A stretch of 64,000 bases of DNA, taken from Arthrobacter sp. UKPF54-2 (GTDB lineage: Bacteria; Actinomycetota; Actinomycetes; Actinomycetales; Micrococcaceae). The stretch's first letter is position 1; each line of letters starts with the position of its first letter. Positions 7,992-16,936 of the stretch are shown one piece after another. Under the pieces are notes generated by a model. That model was not told where the DNA came from, did no database searches, and worked only from the letters and a program-made list of their open reading frames with translations. The DNA is taken from positions 186,001 to 250,000 of the forward strand of contig NZ_CP040174.1 in NCBI RefSeq assembly GCF_007858535.1. The letters run 5' to 3'. The position numbers and the translations under genes were made by a program.

Positions 7992-10528
7992 CCCTGACAC
8001 CGCAGCGCACTCCGGCCGCCGGGAGCCCCGCGTCCGACGCCGGGCCGCGCCCCGGGCCCGCACCGGGGGGCGGCGGCGGGCCGAACCTGGCCGTCGTCGA
8101 ACCGTGGGCGATGGGCCTCGCCGTCGCGGTGGCGGTGGCCGGGGCGGCGCTGGGACTGAACGGTGTGCTGCGCGGCTGGGCGTGGTTCCCGGCGGTGCTC
8201 ACCACGGTCTTCACCGTTGCCATGACGCTGGCGGCGCTCCGGGCCCTCCGGCTGCGCGGCGTCCTGGTCGGAGCCGGCGGGTTCCTGGCCCTGGCCCTGG
8301 TCCTGACCTTCACCTTTTTCCGGCAGCACAGCATCGCCGGCATTATCCCTTCCGGCGACACCCTGGCCCAACTGCAGCGCTTTCTGCGGCGGGCCAGCGA
8401 GACCGTCCTGGCCGAGAGCACCCCGGTGGCACCCAACGCCGGCATTGTGATGCTGGTCTGCGGCGTCCTGGGCCTGCTGGTCATCCTGATCGACGCGCTC
8501 GCCCTGCCGCTCTCGTTGCCGGCGACCAGCGGGCTCGGAATCCTGGCCATTTTGGTGGTCCCCGCGATGGTCAAGCCGCAGAGTGTCGGTTGGCTGGGTT
8601 TCACCGGGGCGGCGGTCGGCTACCTGATGATCCTGGCCTGCAGCCACTGGTTCCATCCGGGGTCCGGGGCGCGCACGGATACGGCGCGCAACCCGGGACA
8701 GCTCCGGCGCGCCACCCTGACCGGGGCGATGGCGCTGGCCCTGACGCTGCTGCTGCAGCTGGTAGTCCCGGGATTTGACCAGGGAATCTTCCCGGAGGGC
8801 TCCCGGCTGAATCCCTGGGGCACCGCCAACGGCCTGAACCCCATGATCAGCCTGGGCAACAGCCTGCGCAGCCCCACCGGCACCGGCCGGATCACCTACG
8901 CCACGAACGCCGCCACCGCCCCCTACCTGCGCTCGGTCACCGTGGACAGCTTCGACGGCGATTCCTGGTCGCCGGATGACCGGGACGCCAGCCGCAGGGT
9001 GGGCACCGGAAGGATCGACCCGGGGGTCGACTCGACCGTCGAGGAGCAGGTCCGGGTGGTCACGGCCGTTAATGCAGGCCAGTTCACCAGCCCGTACCTG
9101 CCGGTCCCCTACGCGCCGGAGGCGGTCAACGGACTGACCGGCCGGTGGAGCTGGGACCCGGCCACGCTGAGCATCAAGGGTGTGGACCTGAACTCCCGCA
9201 ACCAGCAGTACGTGGTGACGTCCGTGGCGCCGAAGCTGACGCCCGCCACCCTGGCGCAGTCCTCGGCCCCGGTGCGCGGCATTGCGGACACCTTCACCCG
9301 GGTTCCCGGCAACGTCCCGCAGATTGTTCGCCAGACCGCGGACAGGGTTACGGCCGGGAGCGGCACCAGCTACGCCAAGGCGATGGCGATCCAGAAGTAT
9401 CTGCGGTCCGTGGAGTTCCGCTATTCGCTGCAGTCCCCCGTCCAGGGAGGCTACGACGGCAACGGGCTGTCCGTGCTGGCGGACTTCCTGGCCGCCAAGA
9501 GCGGCTACTGCATCCACTTCGCCTCGGCCATGGCCGTGATGGCACGGCTGGAGGGCATCCCGAGCCGGATCGCCGTCGGCTACGCGCCGGGCCGTGCCAC
9601 CGGGGCGACGGTGTCGATCGCGGGCCAGGGGGCGCTGCCGGAGTACGAGGTTGATGCCCGCGACGCGCACGCTTGGCCGGAGCTGTACTTCCAGGGCGTC
9701 GGGTGGGTGGCGTTCGAGCCGACGCCCTCGCGCGGGGTGGTGCCCGCGTATGCCATCGAGCCGGCCGCGCCCAGCGGCGCCAGCACCAACGAGAACAATG
9801 ACGGCCTGTTCCCCACGGGCGACCCCAAACCCACCGCCGCCCCGGCTCCGGCCCCGCTGCCGCTGCCCGGCCCAGGCGGTGAGGCCGGGTCCGGGAACCG
9901 GTTAGCCCCGCTGCTCTACGGTGCCGGCGGGCTGCTGCTGGCGATGCTGCTGCTCGCCAGCCCGGCACTGGCCCGCCGCGGCCTCCGGCAGCGCCGGCTC
10001 CGGATGGCAGGGGCGGCCGGCGGGAGCGCTGCCCCGGCCTGGGCGGAGCTGCAGGACCTGGCCACGGACTTCCGCGTCCCGCCGCGCGGGAGCGAGACGC
10101 CGCGGCATTTCGCCGCACGGTTGAGCGGATCCGCCGCGCTCGGCGGCATGGACGAAGCGGGCCGGCCGGACAGGCCGGGCGGGGCGGAGGAGTCGGGCGG
10201 CGCGGACGCGGGCGCGCGGGCCGCCGTGGCCGGACTGACCGACGACTTTGAACGTCAGCAGTACGGCCGCCCCGGCGCGGCGCCTGCGCCCGCCGACGCC
10301 GGCGCCGCGGACCGGATTGCCCGGGTCCGGGAGTCCCTCCGGGCAAACGCGTCGTGGTGGACGCGGCTGCGCGCCACCTGGCTCCCGCCCTCACTGCTGG
10401 CCCGCTGGCGGCGCCGGGCGTCGACGCCGCTGCGCGCGGTTTCGGGGCCGGCGCGGGGCGCCGGGCGGGCCGCCGCGGTGGCCTGGTCCAGGATCCGCGA
10501 CGCCGCCCGCCGGCTCCGCCGCGGCTAG
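7988..10528 (+). CDS. Transglutaminase-like membrane protein (TgpA/DUF3488 type)
   Basis: An 846-residue membrane protein. The N-terminal third has about six transmembrane segments (DUF3488). An extracytoplasmic transglutaminase-like domain follows, with the catalytic Cys in SGYCIHFASAM, the His in ARDAHAWPELYF and the Asp a few residues on near WVAFEPTPS. After a Pro/Ala linker there is one more hydrophobic segment (about 640-660) and a basic, alanine-rich cytosolic tail (DUF4129-like position). Third gene of the moxR operon, overlapping DUF58 by 4 nt. By analogy with related proteins it may act as a peptidase or amide-transfer enzyme on the cell surface. Its stop codon shares the palindrome CTAG with that of the opposing dehydrogenase gene. 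Confidence 0.9.
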   Translation: MTLTPQRTPAAGSPASDAGPRPGPAPGGGGGPNLAVVEPWAMGLAVAVAVAGAALGLNGVLRGWAWFPAVLTTVFTVAMTLAALRALRLRGVLVGAGGFLALALVLTFTFFRQHSIAGIIPSGDTLAQLQRFLRRASETVLAESTPVAPNAGIVMLVCGVLGLLVILIDALALPLSLPATSGLGILAILVVPAMVKPQSVGWLGFTGAAVGYLMILACSHWFHPGSGARTDTARNPGQLRRATLTGAMALALTLLLQLVVPGFDQGIFPEGSRLNPWGTANGLNPMISLGNSLRSPTGTGRITYATNAATAPYLRSVTVDSFDGDSWSPDDRDASRRVGTGRIDPGVDSTVEEQVRVVTAVNAGQFTSPYLPVPYAPEAVNGLTGRWSWDPATLSIKGVDLNSRNQQYVVTSVAPKLTPATLAQSSAPVRGIADTFTRVPGNVPQIVRQTADRVTAGSGTSYAKAMAIQKYLRSVEFRYSLQSPVQGGYDGNGLSVLADFLAAKSGYCIHFASAMAVMARLEGIPSRIAVGYAPGRATGATVSIAGQGALPEYEVDARDAHAWPELYFQGVGWVAFEPTPSRGVVPAYAIEPAAPSGASTNENNDGLFPTGDPKPTAAPAPAPLPLPGPGGEAGSGNRLAPLLYGAGGLLLAMLLLASPALARRGLRQRRLRMAGAAGGSAAPAWAELQDLATDFRVPPRGSETPRHFAARLSGSAALGGMDEAGRPDRPGGAEESGGADAGARAAVAGLTDDFERQQYGRPGAAPAPADAGAADRIARVRESLRANASWWTRLRATWLPPSLLARWRRRASTPLRAVSGPARGAGRAAAVAWSRIRDAARRLRRG

Positions 10529-12024
10529 CCGGCGTAGGGGTCGGCGATCCCGATGTACTGGGTGTAGAGGTACTCCTCGATGCCTTCGAGGCCGCCCTCG
10601 CGGCCCAGTCCGGACTGCTTGACCCCGCCGAACGGTGCCGCCGCGTTGGACACCACACCGGCGTTCAGGCCCAGCATGCCGGTCTCGAGCCGCTCGCCCA
10701 TCCGGATGCCCCGGTTCAGGTCCTTTGTGAAGACGTACGCCACCAGGCCGTACTCGGTGTTGTTCGCGAGCCGGACGGCCTCGTCCTCGGTGTCGAAGGT
10801 AATGATCGGGGCGACCGGGCCGAAGATCTCCTCGGACAGGATCCGGGTGCCCTCGGTGACGCCGGTGAGGATTGTGGGCTGGTAGAAGTAGCCGGGGCCC
10901 TCGACGGCGGCGCCGCCCAGCACGGCAACCGCGCCGGCCGAGACCGCGTCGGTGACCAGTTCGTGGACCTTGTCGCGGCTCTTCGCGTCGATCAGCGGGC
11001 CGACCTTGGACTCCGCCTCGGTGCCGCGGGCCGTGGTCATCTCCTTCATCTTCGCGGCGAACTTCTCCGCGAACTCACCGGCCACGGACTCGTGCACAAT
11101 AAACCGGTTGGCCGCGGTGCAGGCCTCGCCCATGTTGCGCAGCTTCGCCAGCATCGCCCCGGCCACGGCGGCGTCGACGTCGGCGTCCTCGAACACCACG
11201 AACGGGGCGTTGCCGCCGAGCTCCATCGAGGTCCGCAGCACCGTCTCGGACGCGTCGGCGAGCAGCCGCCGGCCGACCTCGGTGGAACCGGTGAAGGAGA
11301 GCTTGCGCAGCCGGGCGTCCTTGATCAGCGGCCCGGTGGTGGCGCCGGCGGTGGAGGTGGGGATCACGTTCAGCACGCCGGCGGGCAGGCCCGCTTTGAG
11401 CATCACGGCGGCGAAAAGCTGCGAGGTCAGCGGGGTGAGGTTCGCTGACTTCAGCACCATGGTGCAGCCGGCCGCGACGGCGGGGGCGATCTTGCGGGTG
11501 GCCATGGCCAGCGGGAAGTTCCAGGGCGTGATCAGCAGGCAGGGGCCCACCGGCTTTTTGGTCACCAGCAAGCGGGACTTGCCGTCCGGGGACACCGAGT
11601 AGCGGCCGAAGGCACGGACGGCTTCCTCGGAGAACCAGCGCAGGAACTCCGCGCCGTAGGTGACCTCGCCGCGGGCCTCGGCCAGCGGCTTGCCCATCTC
11701 CAGGGTCATCAGCAGGGCGAAGTCATCGGCCCGTTCGGTGACGAGGTCGAAGGCGCGGCGCAGGATTTCCCCGCGCTCCCGCGGCGGGACCTTGGCCCAG
11801 GACTCCTGCGCGGCGGCGGCCGCGTCGAGGGCGGCGGCGCCGTCCTCGGGCCCGGCGTCCGCCAGGCTCAGCAGCACCTTGCCGGTGGCGGGGTCCTCGA
11901 CGTCGAACGTCTTGCCGGACGCGGCCGGACGCCACTGTCCGTCAATGAGCAGGCCGGTGGGCACGGAGGCCAGCAGTGCGGCTTCGCGCTCCGCGGTAAC
12001 AGTGGGCTGGGCAGTTACAGTCAC
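10525..12024 (-). CDS. gabD: NAD(P)-dependent succinate-semialdehyde dehydrogenase
   Basis: Aldehyde dehydrogenase of 499 residues, best matching succinate-semialdehyde dehydrogenase (GABA shunt). Seen are the cofactor region ITPWNFPLA, the glycine motif FTGSTEVGRRL, the general-base glutamate in MELGGNAP and the catalytic Cys in GEACTAANR. The GTG start is preceded by GAGGGAG about 6 nt away. No GABA aminotransferase or permease lies in the window, so the substrate assignment is from similarity only; another short-chain semialdehyde is possible. The 219 bp between it and rsmI holds its promoter region but no recognisable gene. Confidence 0.85.
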   Translation of the reverse strand: MTVTAQPTVTAEREAALLASVPTGLLIDGQWRPAASGKTFDVEDPATGKVLLSLADAGPEDGAAALDAAAAAQESWAKVPPRERGEILRRAFDLVTERADDFALLMTLEMGKPLAEARGEVTYGAEFLRWFSEEAVRAFGRYSVSPDGKSRLLVTKKPVGPCLLITPWNFPLAMATRKIAPAVAAGCTMVLKSANLTPLTSQLFAAVMLKAGLPAGVLNVIPTSTAGATTGPLIKDARLRKLSFTGSTEVGRRLLADASETVLRTSMELGGNAPFVVFEDADVDAAVAGAMLAKLRNMGEACTAANRFIVHESVAGEFAEKFAAKMKEMTTARGTEAESKVGPLIDAKSRDKVHELVTDAVSAGAVAVLGGAAVEGPGYFYQPTILTGVTEGTRILSEEIFGPVAPIITFDTEDEAVRLANNTEYGLVAYVFTKDLNRGIRMGERLETGMLGLNAGVVSNAAAPFGGVKQSGLGREGGLEGIEEYLYTQYIGIADPYAG

Positions 12025-12243
12025 AATGACTCCCTCGTCAGCAATGGGTTCGGAACTTTCTGAGCGGCCCGCGGCGGCTTGGCGCCGCAGGCCCGGACTA
12101 CTGCCACGGTACTGCCCGATTCTCCGCAGTGTCTACGCGTCCGCGCACTAGCGCATGCCGGTTTCGCTGTGCAGCTGCACAAGGCCGGAGCCGGCCCCGC
12201 GGCGGAGCCGGCGCGTGCCCAGCCCGCGGGCCAGCGTAAGGGT

Positions 12244-13149
12244 TCAGCGTGCGGCGAGTACGGCCGCATAGAGTTCGCGTTTGCTGACCCGCGCGTCCTC
12301 GGCGACGGCGGCGACCGCCTCCTTCAGCCGGATGCCCTGGGCCATGAGCGCGGTGACAGCGGCGACGTGGTCTTCCGGTTTGCCCGGCTCCCGCTCGGGC
12401 GCGCCGGCCACCACCACGGCGATCTCGCCGCGGACCTCGTTGTTCTCCGCCCATTCGAGGAGTTCGTGCACGGTCCCGCGGATGACCTCTTCGTAGGTTT
12501 TGGTCAGTTCCCGGCAGACCGCCGCGCGCCGGCCGGGGCCGAAGCGTTCGTGCAGGGCCCGGAGCATGGGTTCGAGCCGGTGCGGCGCCTCGAAGAACAC
12601 CATGGTGCGCCGTTCGGCGTCGAGGTCCGCGAGCCGGGAGGCCCGTTCCCCGGCCTTGCGCGGCAGGAAGCCTTCGAAGCAGAAGCGGTCCGTGGGCAGC
12701 CCGGAAAGGGCGAGCGCCGTCAGCACGGCCGAGGGCCCGGGAACGGCGGTGACGGTGAGCCCGGCGGCGACAGCGCCCTCCACCAGCCGGAAGCCGGGAT
12801 CAGAGACCGCGGGCATACCAGCGTCGGTCACCATGACCAGGGTCTTCCCCGCGCGCACCTGGTCCAGGAGCTCGCCGGTCTTGGCCGCCTCATTGTGCTC
12901 GTGGTAGCTGACCACCCGGCCGGCCACGGTGATGCCGAGGCTCTGCACCAGCCGGTGCAGCCGCCGGGTGTCCTCCGCGGCCACGATGTCCGCCGTCTCC
13001 AGCAGGCCGATCAGCCGGGCCGAGGCATCCCCGACGTTGCCGATCGGGGTGGCGGCCAGCACGATCCGGCCCGGACCGGCGGGCACCCCCGCTGCCGGAA
13101 CGGCGTCGTCGGGGGCAGGGATAGGGGAGGTGCTTTGCTCGGGGTCCAC
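12244..13149 (-). CDS. rsmI: 16S rRNA (cytidine1402-2'-O)-methyltransferase RsmI
   Basis: Tetrapyrrole-methylase-fold enzyme that 2'-O-methylates C1402 in the ribosomal P-site. The 301 residues carry the N-terminal AATPIGNVGDAS motif (about 33-44), AAEDTRR (about 57-63), VTDAGMPAVSDPG and the EAPHRL motif of RsmI. The first 28 residues are an alanine/proline extension. The GTG start at 13149 is 6 nt after TAGGCT (13156-13161, minus strand). It is divergent from the protein mannosyltransferase gene with only 68 bp between starts; the same pair is adjacent in mycobacteria as I recall. Confidence 0.94.
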   Translation of the reverse strand: MDPEQSTSPIPAPDDAVPAAGVPAGPGRIVLAATPIGNVGDASARLIGLLETADIVAAEDTRRLHRLVQSLGITVAGRVVSYHEHNEAAKTGELLDQVRAGKTLVMVTDAGMPAVSDPGFRLVEGAVAAGLTVTAVPGPSAVLTALALSGLPTDRFCFEGFLPRKAGERASRLADLDAERRTMVFFEAPHRLEPMLRALHERFGPGRRAAVCRELTKTYEEVIRGTVHELLEWAENNEVRGEIAVVVAGAPEREPGKPEDHVAAVTALMAQGIRLKEAVAAVAEDARVSKRELYAAVLAAR

Positions 13150-13217
13150 CCCACCAGCCTACTGCCGGCGGCCGCGCGGAACCGACGATCCCGGCGTCGA
13201 AAGGTAGCATGGGCAAC

Positions 13218-14963
13218 GTGACGCAGACCCCCATGCGGCCTGCCGAGGCCGGTTCAGCCGCATCGGCGCCCGACGACGCCAGCCCGGACAGCACCCGCCC
13301 CGCCGGAACCCCCGGGCCCGCCGGGACCGGGCGCAACCTGGAGGGGCACCGCTGGATCAGCCGGCCGGCGGAGGCGTTCACGGCCGGGGCGCTCACGCAG
13401 CGGCTGATCGGCGACATCCGCAGCTGGCGCGACTTCCCGGCCTCGCTGCGGCTCTGGTTCTGGCTCATCCCCGCCCTGACCGCGCTGCTCGGCGGGGTCC
13501 TGCGCTTCGTCCGGCTGGACGCCCCGCACAACCTGGTCTTCGACGAAACCTACTACGTCAAGGACGGCTACTCGTTCCTGGTCAGCGGCTACGAGCGGGC
13601 CTGGCCGGACAAGGCCAACGACGCCTTCATCGCGGGCAACCCCGGGGTGCTGCTGGAGAGCCCGGAGTACGTGGTCCACCCGCCGGTGGGCAAGTGGATG
13701 ATCGCCGCCGGGATGTGGCTGTTCGGGCCGGAGAGCTCCTTCGGCTGGCGTTTCGGCGCCGCCCTGACCGGCACGCTGTCCATCTTCCTGCTCGCGCTGA
13801 TCGCGCAGAAGCTCTTCCGCTCACTCACCCTCGGCGCCGTGGCCGGCACACTGCTGGCGGTCGACGGCCACCACCTCGTGATGTCCCGCACCTCGCTGCT
13901 GGACATCTTCCTGATGTTCTGGGTCCTGGCCGCCTTCGGCGCGCTGCTGATGGACCGCGACGACGGCCGGCGCCGGCTCGCGGCGCGCCTCGCCTTACAG
14001 GCTTCCGCCTCCCCCGGCGGGGTGCCCTCCCGGCTGCAGCTCGCCGCCGGGCCGTGGCTGGGGATCCGCTGGTGGCGGCTTGCCGCGGGCGTCTGCCTGG
14101 GCCTGGCGGTCGGCACCAAATGGTCCGCGCTGTTCTTCCTGGCCGGCTTCGGGCTGCTGACGGTCCTCTGGGACCTGAGCGCGCGCCGGATCGCGGGCAT
14201 CCACGGCTGGATCACCGGCGGCATCCTCAAGGACGGCATTTTCGCGTTCCTCAGCATCGTCCCGGTCGCGGCGCTGGTCTACACGGCCACCTGGACCGGC
14301 TGGTTCCGCTCCGCCAACGCCTACTTCCGGCACTGGGCCGAGACCAACCCCTCCGCGGAATGGGGCTGGCTGCCCGATTCGCTCCGCTCGCTGGCGCACT
14401 ACCATCTGGAGGCGTACAAGTTCCACCAGGGCCTCACCGCAGACCACCCCTACGAGGCGAGCGCCTGGAGCTGGCTGGTGCTGGGCCGGCCGACGTCGTT
14501 CTTCTACGAGTCGCCCAAGCAGGGTACGGCCGGCTGTGAACTGCCGAACTGCACCTCGGCCATCCTCTCGGTCGGCAACCCGCTGATCTGGTGGAGCGCG
14601 GCCATCTGCCTCGGTGTGCTGCTGTTCTGGTGGGCGGGCCGGCGCGACTGGCGCGCCGGGGCCATCCTGGCTGCCGTGGGCGCCGGTTACCTGCCCTGGT
14701 TCCTGTACCCGGAACGCACCATGTTCTTCTTCTACGCGGTGTCCTTCGAACCGTTCCTGGTTCTGGCCCTCACCTACTGCCTGGGCCTGGTCCTGGGCCG
14801 GCGCACGGACCCGCTCTGGCGCCGCCGCTCCGGCCTGCTCCTGGTCGCGCTGTTCGTTGTGGCCGCCGTGCTGCTCTCGGCGTTCTTCTATCCGGTGTGG
14901 ACGGCGGAGCTGATTTCCTACCAGGACTGGCGGTTCCGGATGTGGATGCCGTCCTGGATCTAG
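13218..14963 (+). CDS. pmt: Dolichyl/polyprenyl-phosphate-mannose--protein mannosyltransferase
   Basis: GT39-family integral membrane enzyme that moves mannose from polyprenyl-phosphomannose to Ser/Thr of exported proteins. With the GTG at 13218 it has 581 residues: a Pro-rich cytosolic start, the first membrane segment near residues 75-95, then the first extracytoplasmic loop with the conserved acidic pair in DETYYVKDGY and the HPPVGKW motif, followed by about ten more membrane segments. I choose 13218 over the ATG at 13209 because TAGCAT (13205-13210) lies 7 nt before it, the leaderless spacing seen in many genes here, and 13209 would fall inside that hexamer. An acyl-CoA ligase gene follows on the same strand. 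Confidence 0.9.
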   Translation: MTQTPMRPAEAGSAASAPDDASPDSTRPAGTPGPAGTGRNLEGHRWISRPAEAFTAGALTQRLIGDIRSWRDFPASLRLWFWLIPALTALLGGVLRFVRLDAPHNLVFDETYYVKDGYSFLVSGYERAWPDKANDAFIAGNPGVLLESPEYVVHPPVGKWMIAAGMWLFGPESSFGWRFGAALTGTLSIFLLALIAQKLFRSLTLGAVAGTLLAVDGHHLVMSRTSLLDIFLMFWVLAAFGALLMDRDDGRRRLAARLALQASASPGGVPSRLQLAAGPWLGIRWWRLAAGVCLGLAVGTKWSALFFLAGFGLLTVLWDLSARRIAGIHGWITGGILKDGIFAFLSIVPVAALVYTATWTGWFRSANAYFRHWAETNPSAEWGWLPDSLRSLAHYHLEAYKFHQGLTADHPYEASAWSWLVLGRPTSFFYESPKQGTAGCELPNCTSAILSVGNPLIWWSAAICLGVLLFWWAGRRDWRAGAILAAVGAGYLPWFLYPERTMFFFYAVSFEPFLVLALTYCLGLVLGRRTDPLWRRRSGLLLVALFVVAAVLLSAFFYPVWTAELISYQDWRFRMWMPSWI

Positions 14964-14981
14964 GGCAGGATTACTAACGGA

Positions 14982-15005
14982 GTCCGGGGCCGCCGGGCCT
15001 CGGAC
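14982..15005 (+). terminator. Hairpin between pmt and acyl-CoA ligase
   Basis: Arms 14982-14991 and 14996-15005 pair at 9 of 10 positions around a 4-nt loop. There is no T-run. It may attenuate read-through from pmt into the ligase gene. Confidence 0.4.
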
Positions 15006-15025
15006 CGGAACGGGAGATGTGGGTT

Positions 15026-16855
15026 GTGAGAGAAGCTAGCACCGGGCTGCTTGTGGAGCTGGACCCGGACAGCAATGTGACGGACCTTTTGCTGGAGCAG
15101 CACGCCAAGGATCCGGTGCACGCGCTCTACTCCCGCAAAGGCCCCTCGGGCTGGGCCGACATCCCGGCCCAGCAGTTCCTGGACCAGGTCCGGGCCCTCG
15201 CCAAGGGCCTGATCGCGGGCGGCCTGGCCCCGGGCGAGACGGTCGCCGTGATGTCCGCCACCCGCTACGAGTGGACCGTGGTGGACTTCGCCATCTGGTT
15301 CGCAGGCGGCGTCACGGTCCCGGTCTACGAAACCTCCTCCGCCAGCCAGGTCGAATGGATCCTGCACGACTCCGGCGCCCGCCGCATCTTCGTCGAAAAC
15401 CAGGAGAAGGCCACGCTGGTCCAGGGCGTCCTGGACGGCTCCGGCCTGCTCGGCGACCGGCTGCTCGGCGTCGTCCGGATGGACTACGACGGCGCCGCCC
15501 CGAACCTCGCCAGCCTCGCCGCCGCCGGCTCAGGGGTCAGCGACGCCGAACTCGAGCGGCACCGCTCCGCGGCCGGCCTCGCCGACGTCGCGTCCCTGGT
15601 TTACACCTCCGGCACCACCGGCCGGCCCAAGGGCTGCGAAATCACCCACGGCAACTTCGCCCTCGTGGCCAAGAACATCGTCCTGTTCCTGCCCGAAATC
15701 CTCCTCCAGCCAAACACCCGGACGCTGATGTTCCTGCCGCTGGCGCATGTCCTGGCCCGCGCCGTCCAGGTGATCTGCCTGACCGCCGGCACCACCCTGG
15801 GCCACACTTCCAACGCTAAGGAACTGCTGGAGGACCTGGGCACGTTCAAGCCGACCTTCCTGCTGGTGGTGCCCCGGATCTTCGAGAAGGTCTACGCCGG
15901 CGCCGCGCACAAAGCTGCGCTGGCCGGCAAGGACCGGCTCTTCGGCGCGGCCGCCGACGTCGCCGTCGAGTATTCCAAGGCCCTCGACGCCGCCGCCCGC
16001 GGGGCCGGCACCGGCCCGGGCTTGGTGCTCCGCGCCAAGCACGGCATCTTCGACCGGCTGCTGTACCCGAAGCTGCGGCAGGCGTTCGGCGGCCGCGTGG
16101 GCTACACGGTCTCCGGGGCGAGCCCGCTGAGCGCGAACGACGCGCACTTCTTCCGCGGCGCCGGCATCCCCGTGCTCGAAGGCTACGGGCTGACCGAAAC
16201 GACGGCGCCCTGCACCGCCAACACCCCCACCCGCACCCGGGTGGGCACCGTGGGAATCCCGGTGCCGGGCACCACCATCCGGATCGCCGACGACGGAGAG
16301 ATCCTGGTCAAGGGCATCGGCGTCTTTAAGGGCTACCACGCCAACGAGGCCGCCAACGCCGAGGCGTTCGTGGACGGGTTCTTCCGCACCGGGGACCTCG
16401 GCTCCCTGGACGCGGACGGCTTCCTGACCATCACGGGCCGTAAAAAGGACCTGCTGGTCACCGCCGGCGGCAAGAATGTGGCCCCCGGCCCGCTGGAGGA
16501 GAAGATCCGCGAACACCAGCTCGTGGCGCAGGCCGTGGTGGTCGGCGACGGGCGGCCGTTTGTCTCGGCGCTGGTCAACCTGGATCCGGAGGGTCTGGAG
16601 AACTGGTGCGCGGCGCAGCGGGTGCCCGTCATGGGTACCGCCGAGGCGGCTGCCAGCGCGCAGGTCCGGGCCGCCATCCAGGCCGCTATCGACGAGGCCA
16701 ACACCCTGGTCTCCAAGGCGGAGTCGATCCGCAGCTTCGTGGTCCTGGACGCCGACTTCACGGTCGAGTCCGGTCACCTCACGCCGTCCCTGAAGCTCAA
16801 GCGCTCCGCCGTCGTGCGGGACTTCGAGGCGCAGATCAACGGGATTTACGGCTAG
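15026..16855 (+). CDS. Long-chain fatty-acid--CoA ligase (AMP-forming)
   Basis: ANL-superfamily adenylating enzyme, 609 residues. The AMP-binding P-loop YTSGTTGRPKG, the VSGASPL region, the adenine-binding YGLTET motif, the hinge FRTGDLG...GRKKD and the C-terminal catalytic lysine region (HLTPSLKLKR) are all present, so it should make acyl-adenylate and then acyl-CoA. It resembles the FadD15-type ligases of actinobacteria. GGGAG (15012-15016) directly abuts the ATG at 15017 but is 9 nt from the in-frame GTG at 15026, so I place the start there. It ends in a strong hairpin shared with the opposing DUF1461 gene. Confidence 0.9.
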   Translation: MREASTGLLVELDPDSNVTDLLLEQHAKDPVHALYSRKGPSGWADIPAQQFLDQVRALAKGLIAGGLAPGETVAVMSATRYEWTVVDFAIWFAGGVTVPVYETSSASQVEWILHDSGARRIFVENQEKATLVQGVLDGSGLLGDRLLGVVRMDYDGAAPNLASLAAAGSGVSDAELERHRSAAGLADVASLVYTSGTTGRPKGCEITHGNFALVAKNIVLFLPEILLQPNTRTLMFLPLAHVLARAVQVICLTAGTTLGHTSNAKELLEDLGTFKPTFLLVVPRIFEKVYAGAAHKAALAGKDRLFGAAADVAVEYSKALDAAARGAGTGPGLVLRAKHGIFDRLLYPKLRQAFGGRVGYTVSGASPLSANDAHFFRGAGIPVLEGYGLTETTAPCTANTPTRTRVGTVGIPVPGTTIRIADDGEILVKGIGVFKGYHANEAANAEAFVDGFFRTGDLGSLDADGFLTITGRKKDLLVTAGGKNVAPGPLEEKIREHQLVAQAVVVGDGRPFVSALVNLDPEGLENWCAAQRVPVMGTAEAAASAQVRAAIQAAIDEANTLVSKAESIRSFVVLDADFTVESGHLTPSLKLKRSAVVRDFEAQINGIYG

Positions 16856-16879
16856 CGCCGCGGAGTTTCCCGCGGACGC

Positions 16880-16917
16880 AAAAGCGGCCGGCACCCGGGA
16901 GGGTGCCGGCCGCTTTT
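16880..16917. terminator. Bidirectional intrinsic terminator
   Basis: Perfect 17-bp inverted repeat (16880-16896 and 16901-16917) with a GGGA loop; arms begin AAAA and end TTTT, so both strands have a T-run. It lies between the convergent acyl-CoA ligase and DUF1461 genes and should serve both. Confidence 0.9.
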
Positions 16918-16936
16918 GGCGGTGCTGGTGCTGGTG

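Noticed and set aside
6078..9670. Very long antisense frames (661 and 727 codons) on the minus strand opposite moxR, DUF58 and transglutaminase
   Set aside because: They are products of high GC at third codon positions. Their translations are Arg/Gly/Gln-rich with no domain, and the plus-strand genes have clear motifs.
13209..13217. ATG at 13209 as the pmt start
   Set aside because: It overlaps the TAGCAT hexamer; the GTG at 13218 fits the leaderless spacing seen in many other genes.
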